From Pelomonas sp963992225 (GTDB taxonomy: Bacteria > Pseudomonadota > Gammaproteobacteria > Burkholderiales > Burkholderiaceae_C): 64,000 nucleotides of DNA. The position numbers and the translations under genes were made by a program. The stretch is taken from assembly GCA_963992225.1 (NCBI GenBank), contig CAXDTK010000002.1:1-64000 (forward strand). Reading direction: 5' to 3'. Below, piece after piece: positions 53,133 through 61,613 of the stretch (positions are counted from its first letter, which is position 1; the number at the start of each line of letters is the position of its first letter). The notes below the pieces were generated by a model. It saw nothing but the letters and a program-made list of their open reading frames with translations. It was not told the origin of the DNA and ran no database searches.

Positions 53133-54512
53133 TCACGCCCGCTGCGCTGCCGCTGAACTCGACGGTACGTCCAGCCCGATCGCGGTGACGCCATCCGCCG
53201 ATCTGGCGAACGGTTCGCCTTGGTGCATCCGGGCGATGGCGGCGACGATGGCCAGACCCAGTCCATAGTGCGAAGTGCCAACCTGGCGACGCGAGCGCTC
53301 GGCCTTGTAGAAGCGGTCAAACAAGCGTGGCAAATGCTCCGGCTCGATCGGAATGCCCTTGTTTTCTACCCAGATCCGTGACCGGCCACCTTCCGACTCG
53401 ATCCGGACCCGAATGTTGGAGCCGGGCTCCGCGTAGCGGGTTGCGTTGCTCAACAAGTTGGACAACGCGCGGCGCAGAAGAGATATGTCAAAGGCACCCT
53501 TCGCGTCGCCATCGCATACGGCTGACAGACCCCGGTCATGAAGCGCTGCCTCGTGGTACTCGATGATCTCGACGAGTTCGGCGGCGAGGCTCGTCACCGG
53601 CGAACGGCGCGCGGTTGCGCCGCGGTCCGCTTGCGAAAGGAAGAGCATGTCGTTGACGATGATCGCGAGGCGCCTCAGATCCTCCAGGTTCTCCGCGATC
53701 ACGTCTTGCAGTTCGGCCACAGGTCGCTCGCGCTGCAAGGCCAGCTCGCTCGAACCGATCAAGGTGGTCAGCGGCGTTCGAAGTTCGTGCGCAACGTCGG
53801 CGTTGAAGCCTTCCAATTGCGCGTAAGCGCGTTCGACACGCATCAGCAACGCGTTGAAGCGGTCGACCAGTGGCCGGAGTTCGAGCGGCTGTCCCGCTCC
53901 GTCCAGCCGCAGCCCTGCCCTTCCCAAAGCGACCGCGTCCACTTGTGCGGCCAATTCCTGCACCGGCAGAAGGCCTCTGCGGACCAGCAGGAACCCCGTC
54001 ACGCTGACGACGCCCGCACCGATGAGTGATGCCGCCAACAGGATCCAACCGAGCCGCTTGAGCAGTTCCCTGTCGCGGCTCACATCAAGCCCAAGGACCA
54101 CCCGCACGCCACCGGCGGCGCCCGCGGGCCATGTGTCTTCCCACGACACCTGCATAAACCGGCTGCCCGAAGCAGCATCCCCACCCTCGGGCGGCCGCGG
54201 AGCACTGAAGATCACCGCCCCATCGCTGGACGTGATGGACAGCGTCATGTCCTCATGGCCGGCGAGAAAGTCCTTGAGCTTGTGCTGCAACTCTTCGGCC
54301 GCCGAGCTTTCAGCCGTTTCCACGAGCGCATGTCGGACAACCGCGCTCTTCAACGCGAGTTCTTCATGCTGGCGGCTCTGCAGAAACCACAGGTTGACGG
54401 CATAGACCGTCCCGGACACGGCAAGCGCAGCGATCAATCCTTGCAGCGCCAGCCACCAGGAGAGGCGCGACCCAAGTGATTGCTCCACAGCCACGAGGTA
54501 GCGCCGCTTCAC
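53133..54512 (-). CDS. copS: Heavy-metal sensor histidine kinase CopS/CusS-type
   Basis: A 459-residue kinase with two membrane helices (about residues 15-36 and 153-177) around a periplasmic sensor domain, a HAMP region, the H-box DVAHELRTPLTTLIGSSELAL, the N-box LRRALSNLLSNATRYAEP, and GLGLAIVAAIARMH. The family matches heavy-metal sensor kinases that detect periplasmic Cu or Ag. The GTG start overlaps the copR stop (GTGA), so the pair is coupled. Probable signal: periplasmic copper. Confidence 0.92.
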   Translation of the reverse strand: MKRRYLVAVEQSLGSRLSWWLALQGLIAALAVSGTVYAVNLWFLQSRQHEELALKSAVVRHALVETAESSAAEELQHKLKDFLAGHEDMTLSITSSDGAVIFSAPRPPEGGDAASGSRFMQVSWEDTWPAGAAGGVRVVLGLDVSRDRELLKRLGWILLAASLIGAGVVSVTGFLLVRRGLLPVQELAAQVDAVALGRAGLRLDGAGQPLELRPLVDRFNALLMRVERAYAQLEGFNADVAHELRTPLTTLIGSSELALQRERPVAELQDVIAENLEDLRRLAIIVNDMLFLSQADRGATARRSPVTSLAAELVEIIEYHEAALHDRGLSAVCDGDAKGAFDISLLRRALSNLLSNATRYAEPGSNIRVRIESEGGRSRIWVENKGIPIEPEHLPRLFDRFYKAERSRRQVGTSHYGLGLAIVAAIARMHQGEPFARSADGVTAIGLDVPSSSAAAQRA

Positions 54513-55195
54513 TCCTGGCGCTCCTCCATCACGTAACCCATGCCACGGACCGTGTGGATCAGCTTGACCTCGAACGGTTCATCCAGCTTCGCACGCAGCC
54601 GGCGTACGGCCACCTCGACGACGTTCGTGTCGCTGTCGAAATTGATGTCCCATACCTGTTCCGCCATCACGGTGCGCGACAGGACTACCCCGCGCCGACG
54701 CAGCAACAGCACCAGCAGATTGAATTCCTTGGGTGTGAGTTCGAGCCGCTTGCCAGCCCGTGTCGCCTTCCGTCGTGCCAGGTCGACCTCCAGGTCCGCC
54801 ATCCGAAGACTGGTGGGCATCTGTCCATCGCGGTCTCCCCCGCCGCGACGCAACAGGGCCTGGACACGAGCCGCCAGTTCGGAGAATGAGAACGGCTTGA
54901 CGAGGTAGTCGTCTGCGCCCCCGGTCAGCCCCTTGACCTTGTCTTCGACCGCGTCCCGGGCCGTCAGCATCAGTACGGGCGTCCTGCGCTGCTTGCGCAG
55001 TTCCGCGAGCACCTCGAAGCCGTCCCGTCCCGGCAGCATCACATCCAGGACGATCAGGTCGTAGGTGCCCTCGACAGCGAAATGAAGCCCGTCGATGCCG
55101 TCGTGGGCCAGGTCGACGACATAACCACTCTCCGACAAGCCCTTTTTCAGGTATTCCGCCAAGCGGACCTCGTCTTCGATCACGAGAATTTTCAT
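54509..55195 (-). CDS. copR: Heavy-metal response regulator CopR/CusR-type
   Basis: A 228-residue OmpR-class regulator. The receiver domain has acidic ED at residues 7-8, the phosphate-accepting Asp in DLIVLDVMLPGRDGF, LTARDA and KPFSFSEL; the C-terminal winged helix has LELTPKEFNLL, SRTVMAEQVWDINFDSDTNVVEVAVRRLRAKLD and IHTVRGMGYVM. These match CopR/CusR/PcoR closely. The ATG at 55195 is the natural start (MKILVIEDE). It probably activates copper genes through CopR boxes such as the one at 52964-52981. Confidence 0.94.
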   Translation of the reverse strand: MKILVIEDEVRLAEYLKKGLSESGYVVDLAHDGIDGLHFAVEGTYDLIVLDVMLPGRDGFEVLAELRKQRRTPVLMLTARDAVEDKVKGLTGGADDYLVKPFSFSELAARVQALLRRGGGDRDGQMPTSLRMADLEVDLARRKATRAGKRLELTPKEFNLLVLLLRRRGVVLSRTVMAEQVWDINFDSDTNVVEVAVRRLRAKLDEPFEVKLIHTVRGMGYVMEERQE

Positions 55196-55569
55196 TGGCA
55201 GATTCTCCACCAGCTATTACGTCGCAACGATTACGAGTTGGTCATCTATCGGTCCGCATTTGGTCAGCGCGGGGTTCCTCGTGCGCAGCCTGGTGGTCAT
55301 CAACAATCTGACCAGGTCCACCATGCGCAGAAGCCCAATCTTCGCAGTCACCCGCACGCTTGCGTGCCGCTGCCATCATGGTCGGCTTCCCGATCTTCGC
55401 AACGGGTCAACACCAGAAGGCGCAAGGCACGCCCTACGGCACCAGCACGGCCGAGCCGGCCGGGCCTGCAACGCTCAAGCGAGCACAGCCGGCGATCCGC
55501 GGATTCAGTGGCCATGGCGTGGGGGTCCAACGATGACTCGGTCCGCTCGCCCCATACCGGCACCCGCTG
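55196..55569. other. 374-bp gap behind copR: possible autoregulatory half-sites and a small frameshifted ORF
   Basis: No convincing gene is present. Two CGTAAT half-sites (minus strand, 55235-55230 and 55221-55216) lie 20-40 bp upstream of copR and could serve its autoregulation. On the plus strand, a signal-peptide-like start (ATG at 55323, MRRSPIFAVTRTLA) seems to continue one frame over as RAAAIMVGFPIFATGQ and an open frame to 55536, which would be a small exported protein broken by a frameshift. This is weak. Confidence 0.3.
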
Positions 55570-56061
55570 TCAATCGGTCGCGCGCCCTCCTCGCCCCGCA
55601 CGCAGCCCGTTCATACCACGGCGGCTTCTCCCGGTCGCTCCCACTGGACGCCTCTCCAGTTCGCTTCGTTCCTGCGCCAACGAGTCGATGATCGGGCAGT
55701 CGGGCCGGTCGTCACCATGGCAGCAATGCACGAGGTGCTCCAGCGTCGCCTTCATGGCCTGGAGCTCCTCGAGCTTCTCGTCCAGTTCCTCGATGTGGGC
55801 GAGTGCCAGCGCGCGCACCTGCCGGCTCGGACGCTTGCGGTCCTGCCAGAGCCCGAGCAGCTCGCGGATCTGCTCAATGGAAAAGCCCAGGTCGCGAGAC
55901 TGGCGGACGAAGCGCAGCGTGCTGACTTCCTTCTCTGTGTACTGGCGGTAGCCGGACTCGGTTCGCACCGCTTCCGGGAACAGCCCGACGCTCTCGTAGT
56001 GGCGAATCATCTTCGCCGACACCCCCGAGGCCTTGGCCGCTTCACCGATGTTCATGCTCAT
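55570..56061 (-). CDS. cueR: Cu(I)-responsive MerR-family regulator CueR
   Basis: A 163-residue MerR regulator. DNA-binding part: MNIGEAAKASGVSAKMIRHYESVGLFPEA and SGYRQYTEKEVSTLRFVRQSRDLGFSIEQIRELL. The metal loop CCHGDDRPDCPIID has the two Cys spaced as in CueR (C-x7-C), diagnostic for Cu(I)/Ag(I)/Au(I) sensing. An unusual basic C-terminal extension (about 25 residues) follows. Its ATG overlaps the copA stop (ATGA); a GGGAG site is upstream. It should act at the two operators at 58550-58580 and 58632-58662. Confidence 0.93.
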   Translation of the reverse strand: MSMNIGEAAKASGVSAKMIRHYESVGLFPEAVRTESGYRQYTEKEVSTLRFVRQSRDLGFSIEQIRELLGLWQDRKRPSRQVRALALAHIEELDEKLEELQAMKATLEHLVHCCHGDDRPDCPIIDSLAQERSELERRPVGATGRSRRGMNGLRAGRGGRATD

Positions 56062-58517
56062 GTGATGCTCCCTGACACGGCCACGGGCTGTGATGGCTCC
56101 AGCCGCGGCGCAACTGGCGCATCAGCGGCCCCCTGCCAGCGACGCAGCGTCAGCGCATTGGCCACGACGCTCACGCTGCTGAAGGCCATCGCTGCGCCCG
56201 CGATGACGGGGTTCAGCATGCCCAGCGCGGCCAACGGGATGCCCAGCACGTTGTAGCCGAACGCCCAAAACAGGCCCTGCTTGATCTTCGAATAGGTCCG
56301 GCGCGAGATGTCCAGCGAGTCCGCCACGAGCCGCGGGTCGCCGCGCATGAGCGTGATGCCGGCCGTCTCGGTCGCCACGTCGGCGCCGCCCGCCATCGCG
56401 TACGACACGGACGCCGCGGCGAGTGCGGGGCCGTCGTTCAGGCCATCACCAACGAACGCGACCACGGCGCCGGCGTCGCGCAGTTCCTTCACGACGGCCG
56501 CCTTGTCGCCCGGCAAGACTTCGGCACGCACCTCGTCGATGCCGAGTGCCTTCGCGACGGCCTCGGCCGCGCCGCGGTTGTCCCCGGTCAGCATGACCGT
56601 CCTGATGCCCAGCTGATGGAGCCGCTCCACCGCTGCGGCGGCGCTTTGCTTGATGGTGTCACCGAACGCCAGCAGGCCCAGCAGGCGCCACTGGTCGCCT
56701 TCCGATCCGACCAGCCAGGACACGGTCTTCCCCTGCCCTTCGAGCCGCCGCGCCTCGCCCAGCAGATGGCCTTCGTCCAGCTGGAGCTCGCGCAGCATCC
56801 GCGTGCTGCCCAGCGCCAGTTTCCGGCCTTTGACCGTGCCTTCGACACCACGACCCGGAAGCGCCTTCGCATCGTGGGCTTCGGGAACCGGCAGCCGTTC
56901 TTCGCGCACCTTGTCCATCACCGCCACCGCGAGCGGATGGCTGCTCGACTTCTGGAGCGCGGCCGCGAGGCGCAGCACCTCATCACGACTGGTTCCTTCG
57001 GCCGCCGCCACCGCCGCGAGCGAAGGCTTGCCCTCGGTCAGCGTACCGGTCTTGTCGAAGGCAACCACCGTCACCGCATGCGCGACCTCCAGCGCTTCGG
57101 CGTCCTTGATGAGGATGCCGTGTCGCGCGGCGACCCCGGTACCGGCCATGATGGCTGTCGGCGTCGCGAGGCCCAGCGCACAGGGGCAGGCGATGACCAG
57201 CACGGCCACCGCGTTGATCAGTGCGTGTTCCCAGTCCCCCGTGAAGGCCCCCCAACCGAGGAAGGTCGCCAGCGCGATGACCAGGACGACCGGTACGAAC
57301 ACCGCGCTCACGCGATCGACGATGCGCTGGATCGGCGCCTTGGCCGCCTGCGCCGACTCGACCATGCGGATGATGCGGGCCAGCGTCGTCTCCGCACCGA
57401 TGGCGGCCGTGCGAACGGTCAGCGCGCCTTCCGCGTTGATGGCGCCCCCGGTGACCTTGTCTCCGGGGCCCTTGGGCACCGGCAGGCTCTCGCCGGTGAT
57501 CAGCGACTCGTCGATGTGGCTGCGACCCTCGACGATCTCGCCGTCCACCGCGACGCGGTCACCCGGCCGGATCACGACGATGTCGCCGACGATGACCTGT
57601 TCCACCGGAATGTCGACTTCCGCTCCATTCCGGCGCACCCGCGCGGTGGTCGGCCGCAACGCGTTCAGTGCGCGGATGGCGTCGGCGGTTTGCCGCTTGG
57701 CCCGGTGCTCCAGCCACTTGCCCAGCAGGACCAGCGTGATGACGGCCGCCGACGCCTCGAAGTAGAGGTGCGGCATGCCGTGCCCGGCGTGCTTGAACAT
57801 GAGATACACGGACAGCCCGTAGGCCGCGGAGGTGCCCAGCGCCACCAGCAGGTCCATGTTGCCGGTCTTGGCGAGCACGGCCTTCCAGCCAGCCCGGTAG
57901 AAGCGCCAGCCCAGCCAGAACTGGACCGGCGTCGCCAGCGCCAGCTGTGCCCAGCCGCCCAGCATCCAGTCGATGCCGAAGAGCGACAGCAGCATCGGCG
58001 CGATCAGCGGCAGGGTCAGTGCTGCGCTTGCCGCCACGGGCCACCAGACCGGCAGTCGAGTGGCCGCCTCGGGCTTCTCCTCCTGGAGGTCCTTCGCCGC
58101 GTAGCCGGCCTTCTCGATGGCGGACTTCAGGACCGATACCGGCACCGTGGACAGTGCCTGGATGGTCGCCTTCTCGGTCGCCAGATTGACGGTGGCGCTG
58201 GAGACACCTGGAACCTTGCGGAGCGCCTTCTCCACGCGCGAGACGCAGGAGGCGCACGTCATGCCTTCGACCAGGAGCGCCGTCTCGGTGGTCGCGACGT
58301 CGTAGCCGGCCTTGCGGACGGCCGCCGCCAGGGCGTCTGCCGTCACGGAAGCCTCGGCGTTGACGGATGCCTGCTCCGTCGCCAGGTTGACGCTCGCCTC
58401 CTTGACGCCGGGAACCGCCTTGAGCGTCTTTTCGACGCGCGTGACGCACGAGGCGCAGGTCATCCCGGTGACCTGGAGCTTGATGCCGTGCGGGTTGGCG
58501 AGTGTGGAGGTGTTCAT
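56058..58517 (-). CDS. copA: CopA-type Cu(I)-exporting P1B ATPase with two HMA domains
   Basis: An 819-residue Cu(I) ATPase. Two N-terminal HMA domains carry GMTCASC (Cys21/24 and Cys88/91). The core has TGES, the CPC motif (VIACPCALGLATP), DKTGT, SSHPLAVAV and GDGLNDGPAL. The C-terminal region includes the conserved YN and MxxS elements (AFGYNVLGIPLAALGMLNPVIAGAAMAFSSVSVVANALTL). It expels Cu(I) from the cytoplasm. It is transcribed away from the chaperone gene, with a CueR-type promoter directly upstream, and cueR follows it. Confidence 0.95.
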   Translation of the reverse strand: MNTSTLANPHGIKLQVTGMTCASCVTRVEKTLKAVPGVKEASVNLATEQASVNAEASVTADALAAAVRKAGYDVATTETALLVEGMTCASCVSRVEKALRKVPGVSSATVNLATEKATIQALSTVPVSVLKSAIEKAGYAAKDLQEEKPEAATRLPVWWPVAASAALTLPLIAPMLLSLFGIDWMLGGWAQLALATPVQFWLGWRFYRAGWKAVLAKTGNMDLLVALGTSAAYGLSVYLMFKHAGHGMPHLYFEASAAVITLVLLGKWLEHRAKRQTADAIRALNALRPTTARVRRNGAEVDIPVEQVIVGDIVVIRPGDRVAVDGEIVEGRSHIDESLITGESLPVPKGPGDKVTGGAINAEGALTVRTAAIGAETTLARIIRMVESAQAAKAPIQRIVDRVSAVFVPVVLVIALATFLGWGAFTGDWEHALINAVAVLVIACPCALGLATPTAIMAGTGVAARHGILIKDAEALEVAHAVTVVAFDKTGTLTEGKPSLAAVAAAEGTSRDEVLRLAAALQKSSSHPLAVAVMDKVREERLPVPEAHDAKALPGRGVEGTVKGRKLALGSTRMLRELQLDEGHLLGEARRLEGQGKTVSWLVGSEGDQWRLLGLLAFGDTIKQSAAAAVERLHQLGIRTVMLTGDNRGAAEAVAKALGIDEVRAEVLPGDKAAVVKELRDAGAVVAFVGDGLNDGPALAAASVSYAMAGGADVATETAGITLMRGDPRLVADSLDISRRTYSKIKQGLFWAFGYNVLGIPLAALGMLNPVIAGAAMAFSSVSVVANALTLRRWQGAADAPVAPRLEPSQPVAVSGSIT

Positions 58518-58549
58518 GGGTGCCTCGGTGTGGAGCTCAGTGTGTTCGC

Positions 58550-58580
58550 ATCCTCATGGTTCTAACGATGGCAAGGTCAA
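58550..58580 (-). promoter_or_regulatory. CueR-type promoter of copA
   Basis: On the minus strand, -35 TTGACC (58580-58575) and -10 GAGGAT (58555-58550) are separated by 19 bp. The site GACCTTGCCATCGTTAGAAC overlaps the spacer and matches the operator in the divergent promoter at 12 or more adjoining positions on the opposite strand. This is the usual CueR layout. Confidence 0.75.
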
Positions 58581-58631
58581 GACTCCTGTTGGCGATTGCC
58601 TACAGGCCTCAGGGTCTCTTCAGCCGATCGG

Positions 58632-58662
58632 TTGACATTCCAACGGTGGCAAGGTCGAGAGT
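58632..58662 (+). promoter_or_regulatory. CueR-type promoter of the copper chaperone gene
   Basis: TTGACA at 58632-58637 is followed by a 19-bp spacer (ATTCCAACGGTGGCAAGGTC region) and a weak -10 (GAGAGT, 58657-58662). The spacer, read in reverse, is GACCTTGCCACCGTTGGAA, nearly the same as the copA operator. The ATG of the chaperone is 34 bp downstream. Confidence 0.7.
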
Positions 58663-58696
58663 ATGGGTGTCGGCAACAGCCTCACTGGAGAAAGCG

Positions 58697-58954
58697 ATGA
58701 TCACCTTCGAAGTCAACGACATGACCTGCGGCCACTGTGTCAGCACCATCACCAAGGCGCTGAAGGCCACGGACAAGGACGCCAGGGTCGCGATCGACCT
58801 GGCCTCGCACCGTGTGCAGGTGGAGCCGACCTCGGCCGACGCCGAGGAACTGGCCGAGGCCATCAAGGACGCGGGTTACACGCCGGTGCCCGTGCAGGCC
58901 GGACCGACCGCTCCCGACAAGCTGGCGGGCTCATGCTGCGGGAACTGCCACTGA
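58697..58954 (+). CDS. copZ: HMA-domain copper chaperone (CopZ-like)
   Basis: An 85-residue protein of one HMA domain. The metal site is NDMTCGHCVSTITKAL (Cys11 and Cys14), with the extra His of GHC seen in several Cu chaperones. The fold ends at AIKDAGYTPVPV, followed by a short tail with SCCGNCH, three more Cys and a His. It probably takes Cu(I) to CopA. A good GGAGAAAG ribosome site precedes the ATG, and a CueR-type promoter controls it. Confidence 0.9.
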   Translation: MITFEVNDMTCGHCVSTITKALKATDKDARVAIDLASHRVQVEPTSADAEELAEAIKDAGYTPVPVQAGPTAPDKLAGSCCGNCH

Positions 58955-59333
58955 GGCCTTTGCGAGCGGCTTCGATCGGAGGGCCGTCGATGTCAGCCAG
59001 ATCGCGCCGGCAGGCCTTGCCGGCAAGGCCTCGTGCTGCATCTCGGCCGCAACCCGTCGAGTCAGACCAGTTCCTGAACGAGACTCGCGATGGTGGGCCT
59101 AGCTAGCACGCGGAAACTGCTCGCGCACCGCGGTTCTCTCGCTGATGCCGAGCACGAGTCCGACCTGCTCCTCGTCGGCGGTGCGCTTCGGCTCGGTCAT
59201 CCGCGACGGCCAGGAATCCGCGCTCGGCATCGCGCCGGCGCGCATCAACGAGAACGCCGCGACGGTGGTCACGGCGGTCAAGGACAAGTTGGCCATCGCG
59301 CCTGAACACCGTCCCCAGCGCGGCGATCATCGT
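58955..59333. other. Apparently non-coding stretch after the chaperone gene
   Basis: I find no gene that I can support here. Frames are open by chance in GC-rich DNA but show no recognisable protein pattern. The only structure is the palindrome pair at 59006-59030. The region is followed by gene and IS remnants, so it is probably decayed accessory DNA. Confidence 0.45.
59006..59030. terminator. Nested palindromes, possible terminator of the chaperone gene
   Basis: GCCGGCA (59006-59012) pairs with TGCCGGC (59018-59024), 5-base loop; overlapping it, 59013-59030 (GGCCTTGCCGGCAAGGCC) is a perfect 18-bp palindrome. It starts about 50 bases after the chaperone stop. There is no T-run, so termination is only a possibility. 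Confidence 0.35.
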
Positions 59334-59582
59334 CAGTTCGACGTCGCATTCAGCACTCACATGCAGCCGCTTGACGAGGACCTGACGCAGTCGGCATTCT
59401 TGGTCGATGCTTCAGGTCAACGCCGTGGGCCGCTGGCGTGGCGCGGCGATGGCCCGGGAGGTCATCATCGCAAGGGCGTGCTCGTGTTTGCGCCGGTGGA
59501 GCCTCAACCTGCGACGGTCGAACTCCAGATCCAGCGCAGTGGCGAGAGCGTTCCGCGCAGCTTCAAGTGGCGTCTCGAATGA
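59334..59582 (+). pseudogene. C-terminal fragment of an exported beta-domain protein
   Basis: The frame from 59334 reads QFDVAFSTHMQPLDEDL, then SAFLVDASGQ, GPLAWRGDGPGGHHRKGVLVF and ends SFKWRLE. The THxxxLDxDL ... W.G..PGGHH..GVL.F ... F.W.L order is a domain I know from secreted or periplasmic proteins. The matching part begins abruptly and no start codon, ribosome site or signal precedes it, so it is probably the C-terminus of a gene whose 5' part is lost. A transposase remnant sits just behind it. Confidence 0.45.
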
Positions 59583-59647
59583 GCATCGGGATGCGTGATC
59601 GCGCTGAAGTGATGGGTTCCGTGAACTGCGGCGGGCGCCTGATTGGC

Positions 59648-59845
59648 TCAGGCGGCATGTTCTGTGTCGTGAACTTTGCGTGGTGGATTGTCAGGACCCG
59701 CTTGGCAAGCAACGTCAGGCGCCCGAATCGGAGCCGTGGTGGAGGGTTTGCCCGCGGCCATGGCCTGCAGCAGGCGAGGCAGCATGGCATGCAAGCGCAA
59801 GCGTCGGTTGAAGCGGAACTGCAGGTCGGCCACAGCTAGATCGGG
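59648..59845 (-). mobile_element. Remnant of an insertion-sequence transposase C-terminus
   Basis: On the minus strand, the frame reads DLAVADLQFRFNRRLRLHAMLPRLLQAMA and onward. FRFNRR followed by a basic/leucine stretch and MLPRLLxA is the typical end of IS1595/ISXO2-type transposases (LxEFxFRFNRR). Everything upstream (catalytic core) is missing. Terminal repeats were not identified. It marks an old insertion and supports the view that 58955-59995 is decaying. Confidence 0.5.
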
Positions 59846-59995
59846 TTTGATTCGCGTCGACGGCATGCGATCCGTCCATCCCAGGCTGCCTGGCGGCTGG
59901 AGCGACGCGCTGGCACTGTTGCAGTAGCATGGCCAACGAAGAGATGCGTGCCGTCGCTGCCTCCGCAGTTCGCCTGCGCTGAAGAGGGTCCCTCC

Positions 59996-60526
59996 ATGAA
60001 GATCTCGATCATCCCCGCCTTGGCTGTCGGAGTGCTCGTGCTTGCTCTGCCCCCAACTGCGCTAGCCCAGTCGGCGTCCAACAGCGCCCCTCCCACATCG
60101 GCGGTGCCGGATCTGAAGTCCTTCGATGCCCGACTGGCAGAGGCACAGACGCAGTTGCAACGCATGCAGGAGCAGATGGATCGACTGCGCAAGATCACGG
60201 ATCCGGGTGAACGCCAGGCGCTGCTCAATCAGCATTGGGTGGCCATGCAGAACGCGATGAACGCCATGCATGGGATGTGGGGTCCGGGCATGATGGGCTG
60301 TTGCAGCGCTGGGGGCGGCCCGATGCATGGGTCAGGCATGGTGCGCAGCAGCGGGCCGATGGGCTGGAGCGCGATGCGCGACCACTACTCGCGGTTGACC
60401 CCTGATCAGCTGAAGCAGCGCCAGTACATGATGGACCAATACATGGGCATGCAGCAGATGATGATGGATCATCTGATGATGCGTCAGGAGTGGATGGCCC
60501 CCGCACCGCCGCCGGCCGTCAGGTAA
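59996..60526 (+). CDS. Exported Met-rich protein
   Basis: A 176-residue protein with a signal peptide (ALPPTALA-QSAS). A short coiled-coil segment follows (LAEAQTQLQRMQEQMDRLRKITDPGERQALLNQHW), then a Met/Gly/His-rich stretch (AMNAMHGMWGPGMMGCC, GPMHGSGM) and a final Met-rich helix (QRQYMMDQYMGMQQMMMDHLMMRQEWM). The many Met residues suggest Cu(I)/Ag(I) binding in the periplasm. I do not recognise a family. An AGAGGG site precedes the ATG. Confidence 0.75.
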   Translation: MKISIIPALAVGVLVLALPPTALAQSASNSAPPTSAVPDLKSFDARLAEAQTQLQRMQEQMDRLRKITDPGERQALLNQHWVAMQNAMNAMHGMWGPGMMGCCSAGGGPMHGSGMVRSSGPMGWSAMRDHYSRLTPDQLKQRQYMMDQYMGMQQMMMDHLMMRQEWMAPAPPPAVR

Positions 60527-60574
60527 CCGGTCCCGCTGGATCGGCACAATTGCAGGAACGGCCTGGGACGTCGT

Positions 60575-60820
60575 ATGACAAGGCAACACACCGCGCCACA
60601 TCGAGGTGCCACATCGGTGGCCCGCGCCGCTCGGCCCACTTCCCCGGTCAGCGGAGATTCGAGCATTGCGGCCGACGCTGCCGCGGTTGAGGCTGAACTT
60701 GACGACGCCCTCGCAGCGACCTTCCCGGCCAGCGATCCTGTCGCAATCGACCCACCTCCAGCGCCGGGCGCACGAACCGGAGTCAGGGTTGCGGCACGGA
60801 AGCAAGGCAAGGGTCGATAG
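60575..60820 (+). CDS. Small protein with conserved TFPASDP motif
   Basis: An 81-residue protein. The stretch AELDDALAATFPASDPVAIDPP is a widespread short motif ('xLDxALxxTFPASDPxA') in small uncharacterised proteins of proteobacteria, which supports it as a real gene. The rest is low-complexity and basic. No membrane segment. Function unknown. Confidence 0.6.
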   Translation: MTRQHTAPHRGATSVARAARPTSPVSGDSSIAADAAAVEAELDDALAATFPASDPVAIDPPPAPGARTGVRVAARKQGKGR

Positions 60821-60860
60821 GCGACGGGGCAGCACTGGCACGCCGCAGCCGTCGCCGAGC

Positions 60861-61184
60861 ATGACTCACGTCGTCACTGAGACTTGCATCAACTGCAAGT
60901 ACACGGCCTGCGTCGGCGTGTGTCCGGTGGATGCCTTTCGAGAGGGCGCAAATTTTCTGGCGATCGACCCGGACGATTGCATCGACTGCGCCTTGTGCGT
61001 CCCGGAGTGCCCGGTGGAGGCAATCTGCTCCGAACCGGACCTGCCGACAGACCAACTCGAGTTCTTGAGCATCAATGCGGAAGTGGCGGCTGCGTGGCCG
61101 GTCATCACGCGAGAGAAGCTCGAGTTGCCCCAGGCCGCCTACTGGGCAACCGTGAAGCACAAACGTCACCTGCTGCAACGATGA
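60861..61184 (+). CDS. fdxA: Seven-iron ferredoxin (FdxA type)
   Basis: A 107-residue ferredoxin with two iron-sulfur sites: CINCKYTACVGVCPVDAF for the first and CIDCALCVPECPVEAI for the second. The length, the segment GANFLAIDPDDCIDCALC and the tail ending HLLQR are those of FdxA. In many FdxA proteins the first site ends PVDCF; here it is PVDAF. It is a low-potential electron carrier and would fit microaerobic or anaerobic redox work. Confidence 0.93.
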   Translation: MTHVVTETCINCKYTACVGVCPVDAFREGANFLAIDPDDCIDCALCVPECPVEAICSEPDLPTDQLEFLSINAEVAAAWPVITREKLELPQAAYWATVKHKRHLLQR

Positions 61185-61199
61185 CAGTCCGAGGGGCCT

Positions 61200-61517
61200 C
61201 TACCGCATCGGCGGGTCGTCACCGGCTTGATCCGGCATCTCGTGCCTGCGTCGCCCTGCGACACGGAACACGCCCTCGCTCGCGGGCAACACTAGCGTGA
61301 TCGCCGCGCTCACGACGTCGATCAGGTACAGGCCTGTCCCTATGGCGACCCCGACAGCGCCCACGGCCCAGATGCCGGCCGCGGTGGTCAGCCCATGGAC
61401 CTGCCCCTGCGTGTTCTTCAGGATCATGCCGGCGCCCAGGAATCCCAACACCGCGGCCAGCAGCTACCGCCCGACCGGCTCGGCGTCAACCAGATTCATG
61501 CCGATAGTGTCCGCCAT
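61200..61517 (-). pseudogene. Broken mgtC-like gene
   Basis: The minus-strand frame encodes the C-terminal half of an MgtC/SapB protein: AAVLGFLGAGMILKNTQGQVHGL, TTAAGIWAVGAVGVAIGTGLYLI. Upstream in the same frame, a short ATG-led piece (MADTIGMNLVDAEPVGR from 61517) ends in an in-frame TAG (61466-61464), directly before LLAAVLGFLG. The first 60-70 residues of MgtC, with its LERE motif, are missing. A ribosome-site-like GGAGGAG precedes the ATG by chance or as a relic. Hence a pseudogene. Confidence 0.7.
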
Positions 61518-61613
61518 GGCCGAAGCTCCTCCAGATCGACCACTCCCGGCTCAGGAGGGCTGCCGCCACCGCGATGGGGCAGAAGCCATCGGCGACTTCG
61601 TCAACGACGTCCA

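Noticed and set aside
55260..55691. A 143-codon plus-strand gene behind copR
   Set aside because: No domain, atypical composition, and it overlaps the cueR end; only a small frameshifted signal-peptide-like piece is worth a note.
59911..59923. Sigma-54-like promoter (TGGCAC ... TTGCA)
   Set aside because: The distance between the GG and GC elements is 3 bases too short for sigma-54.
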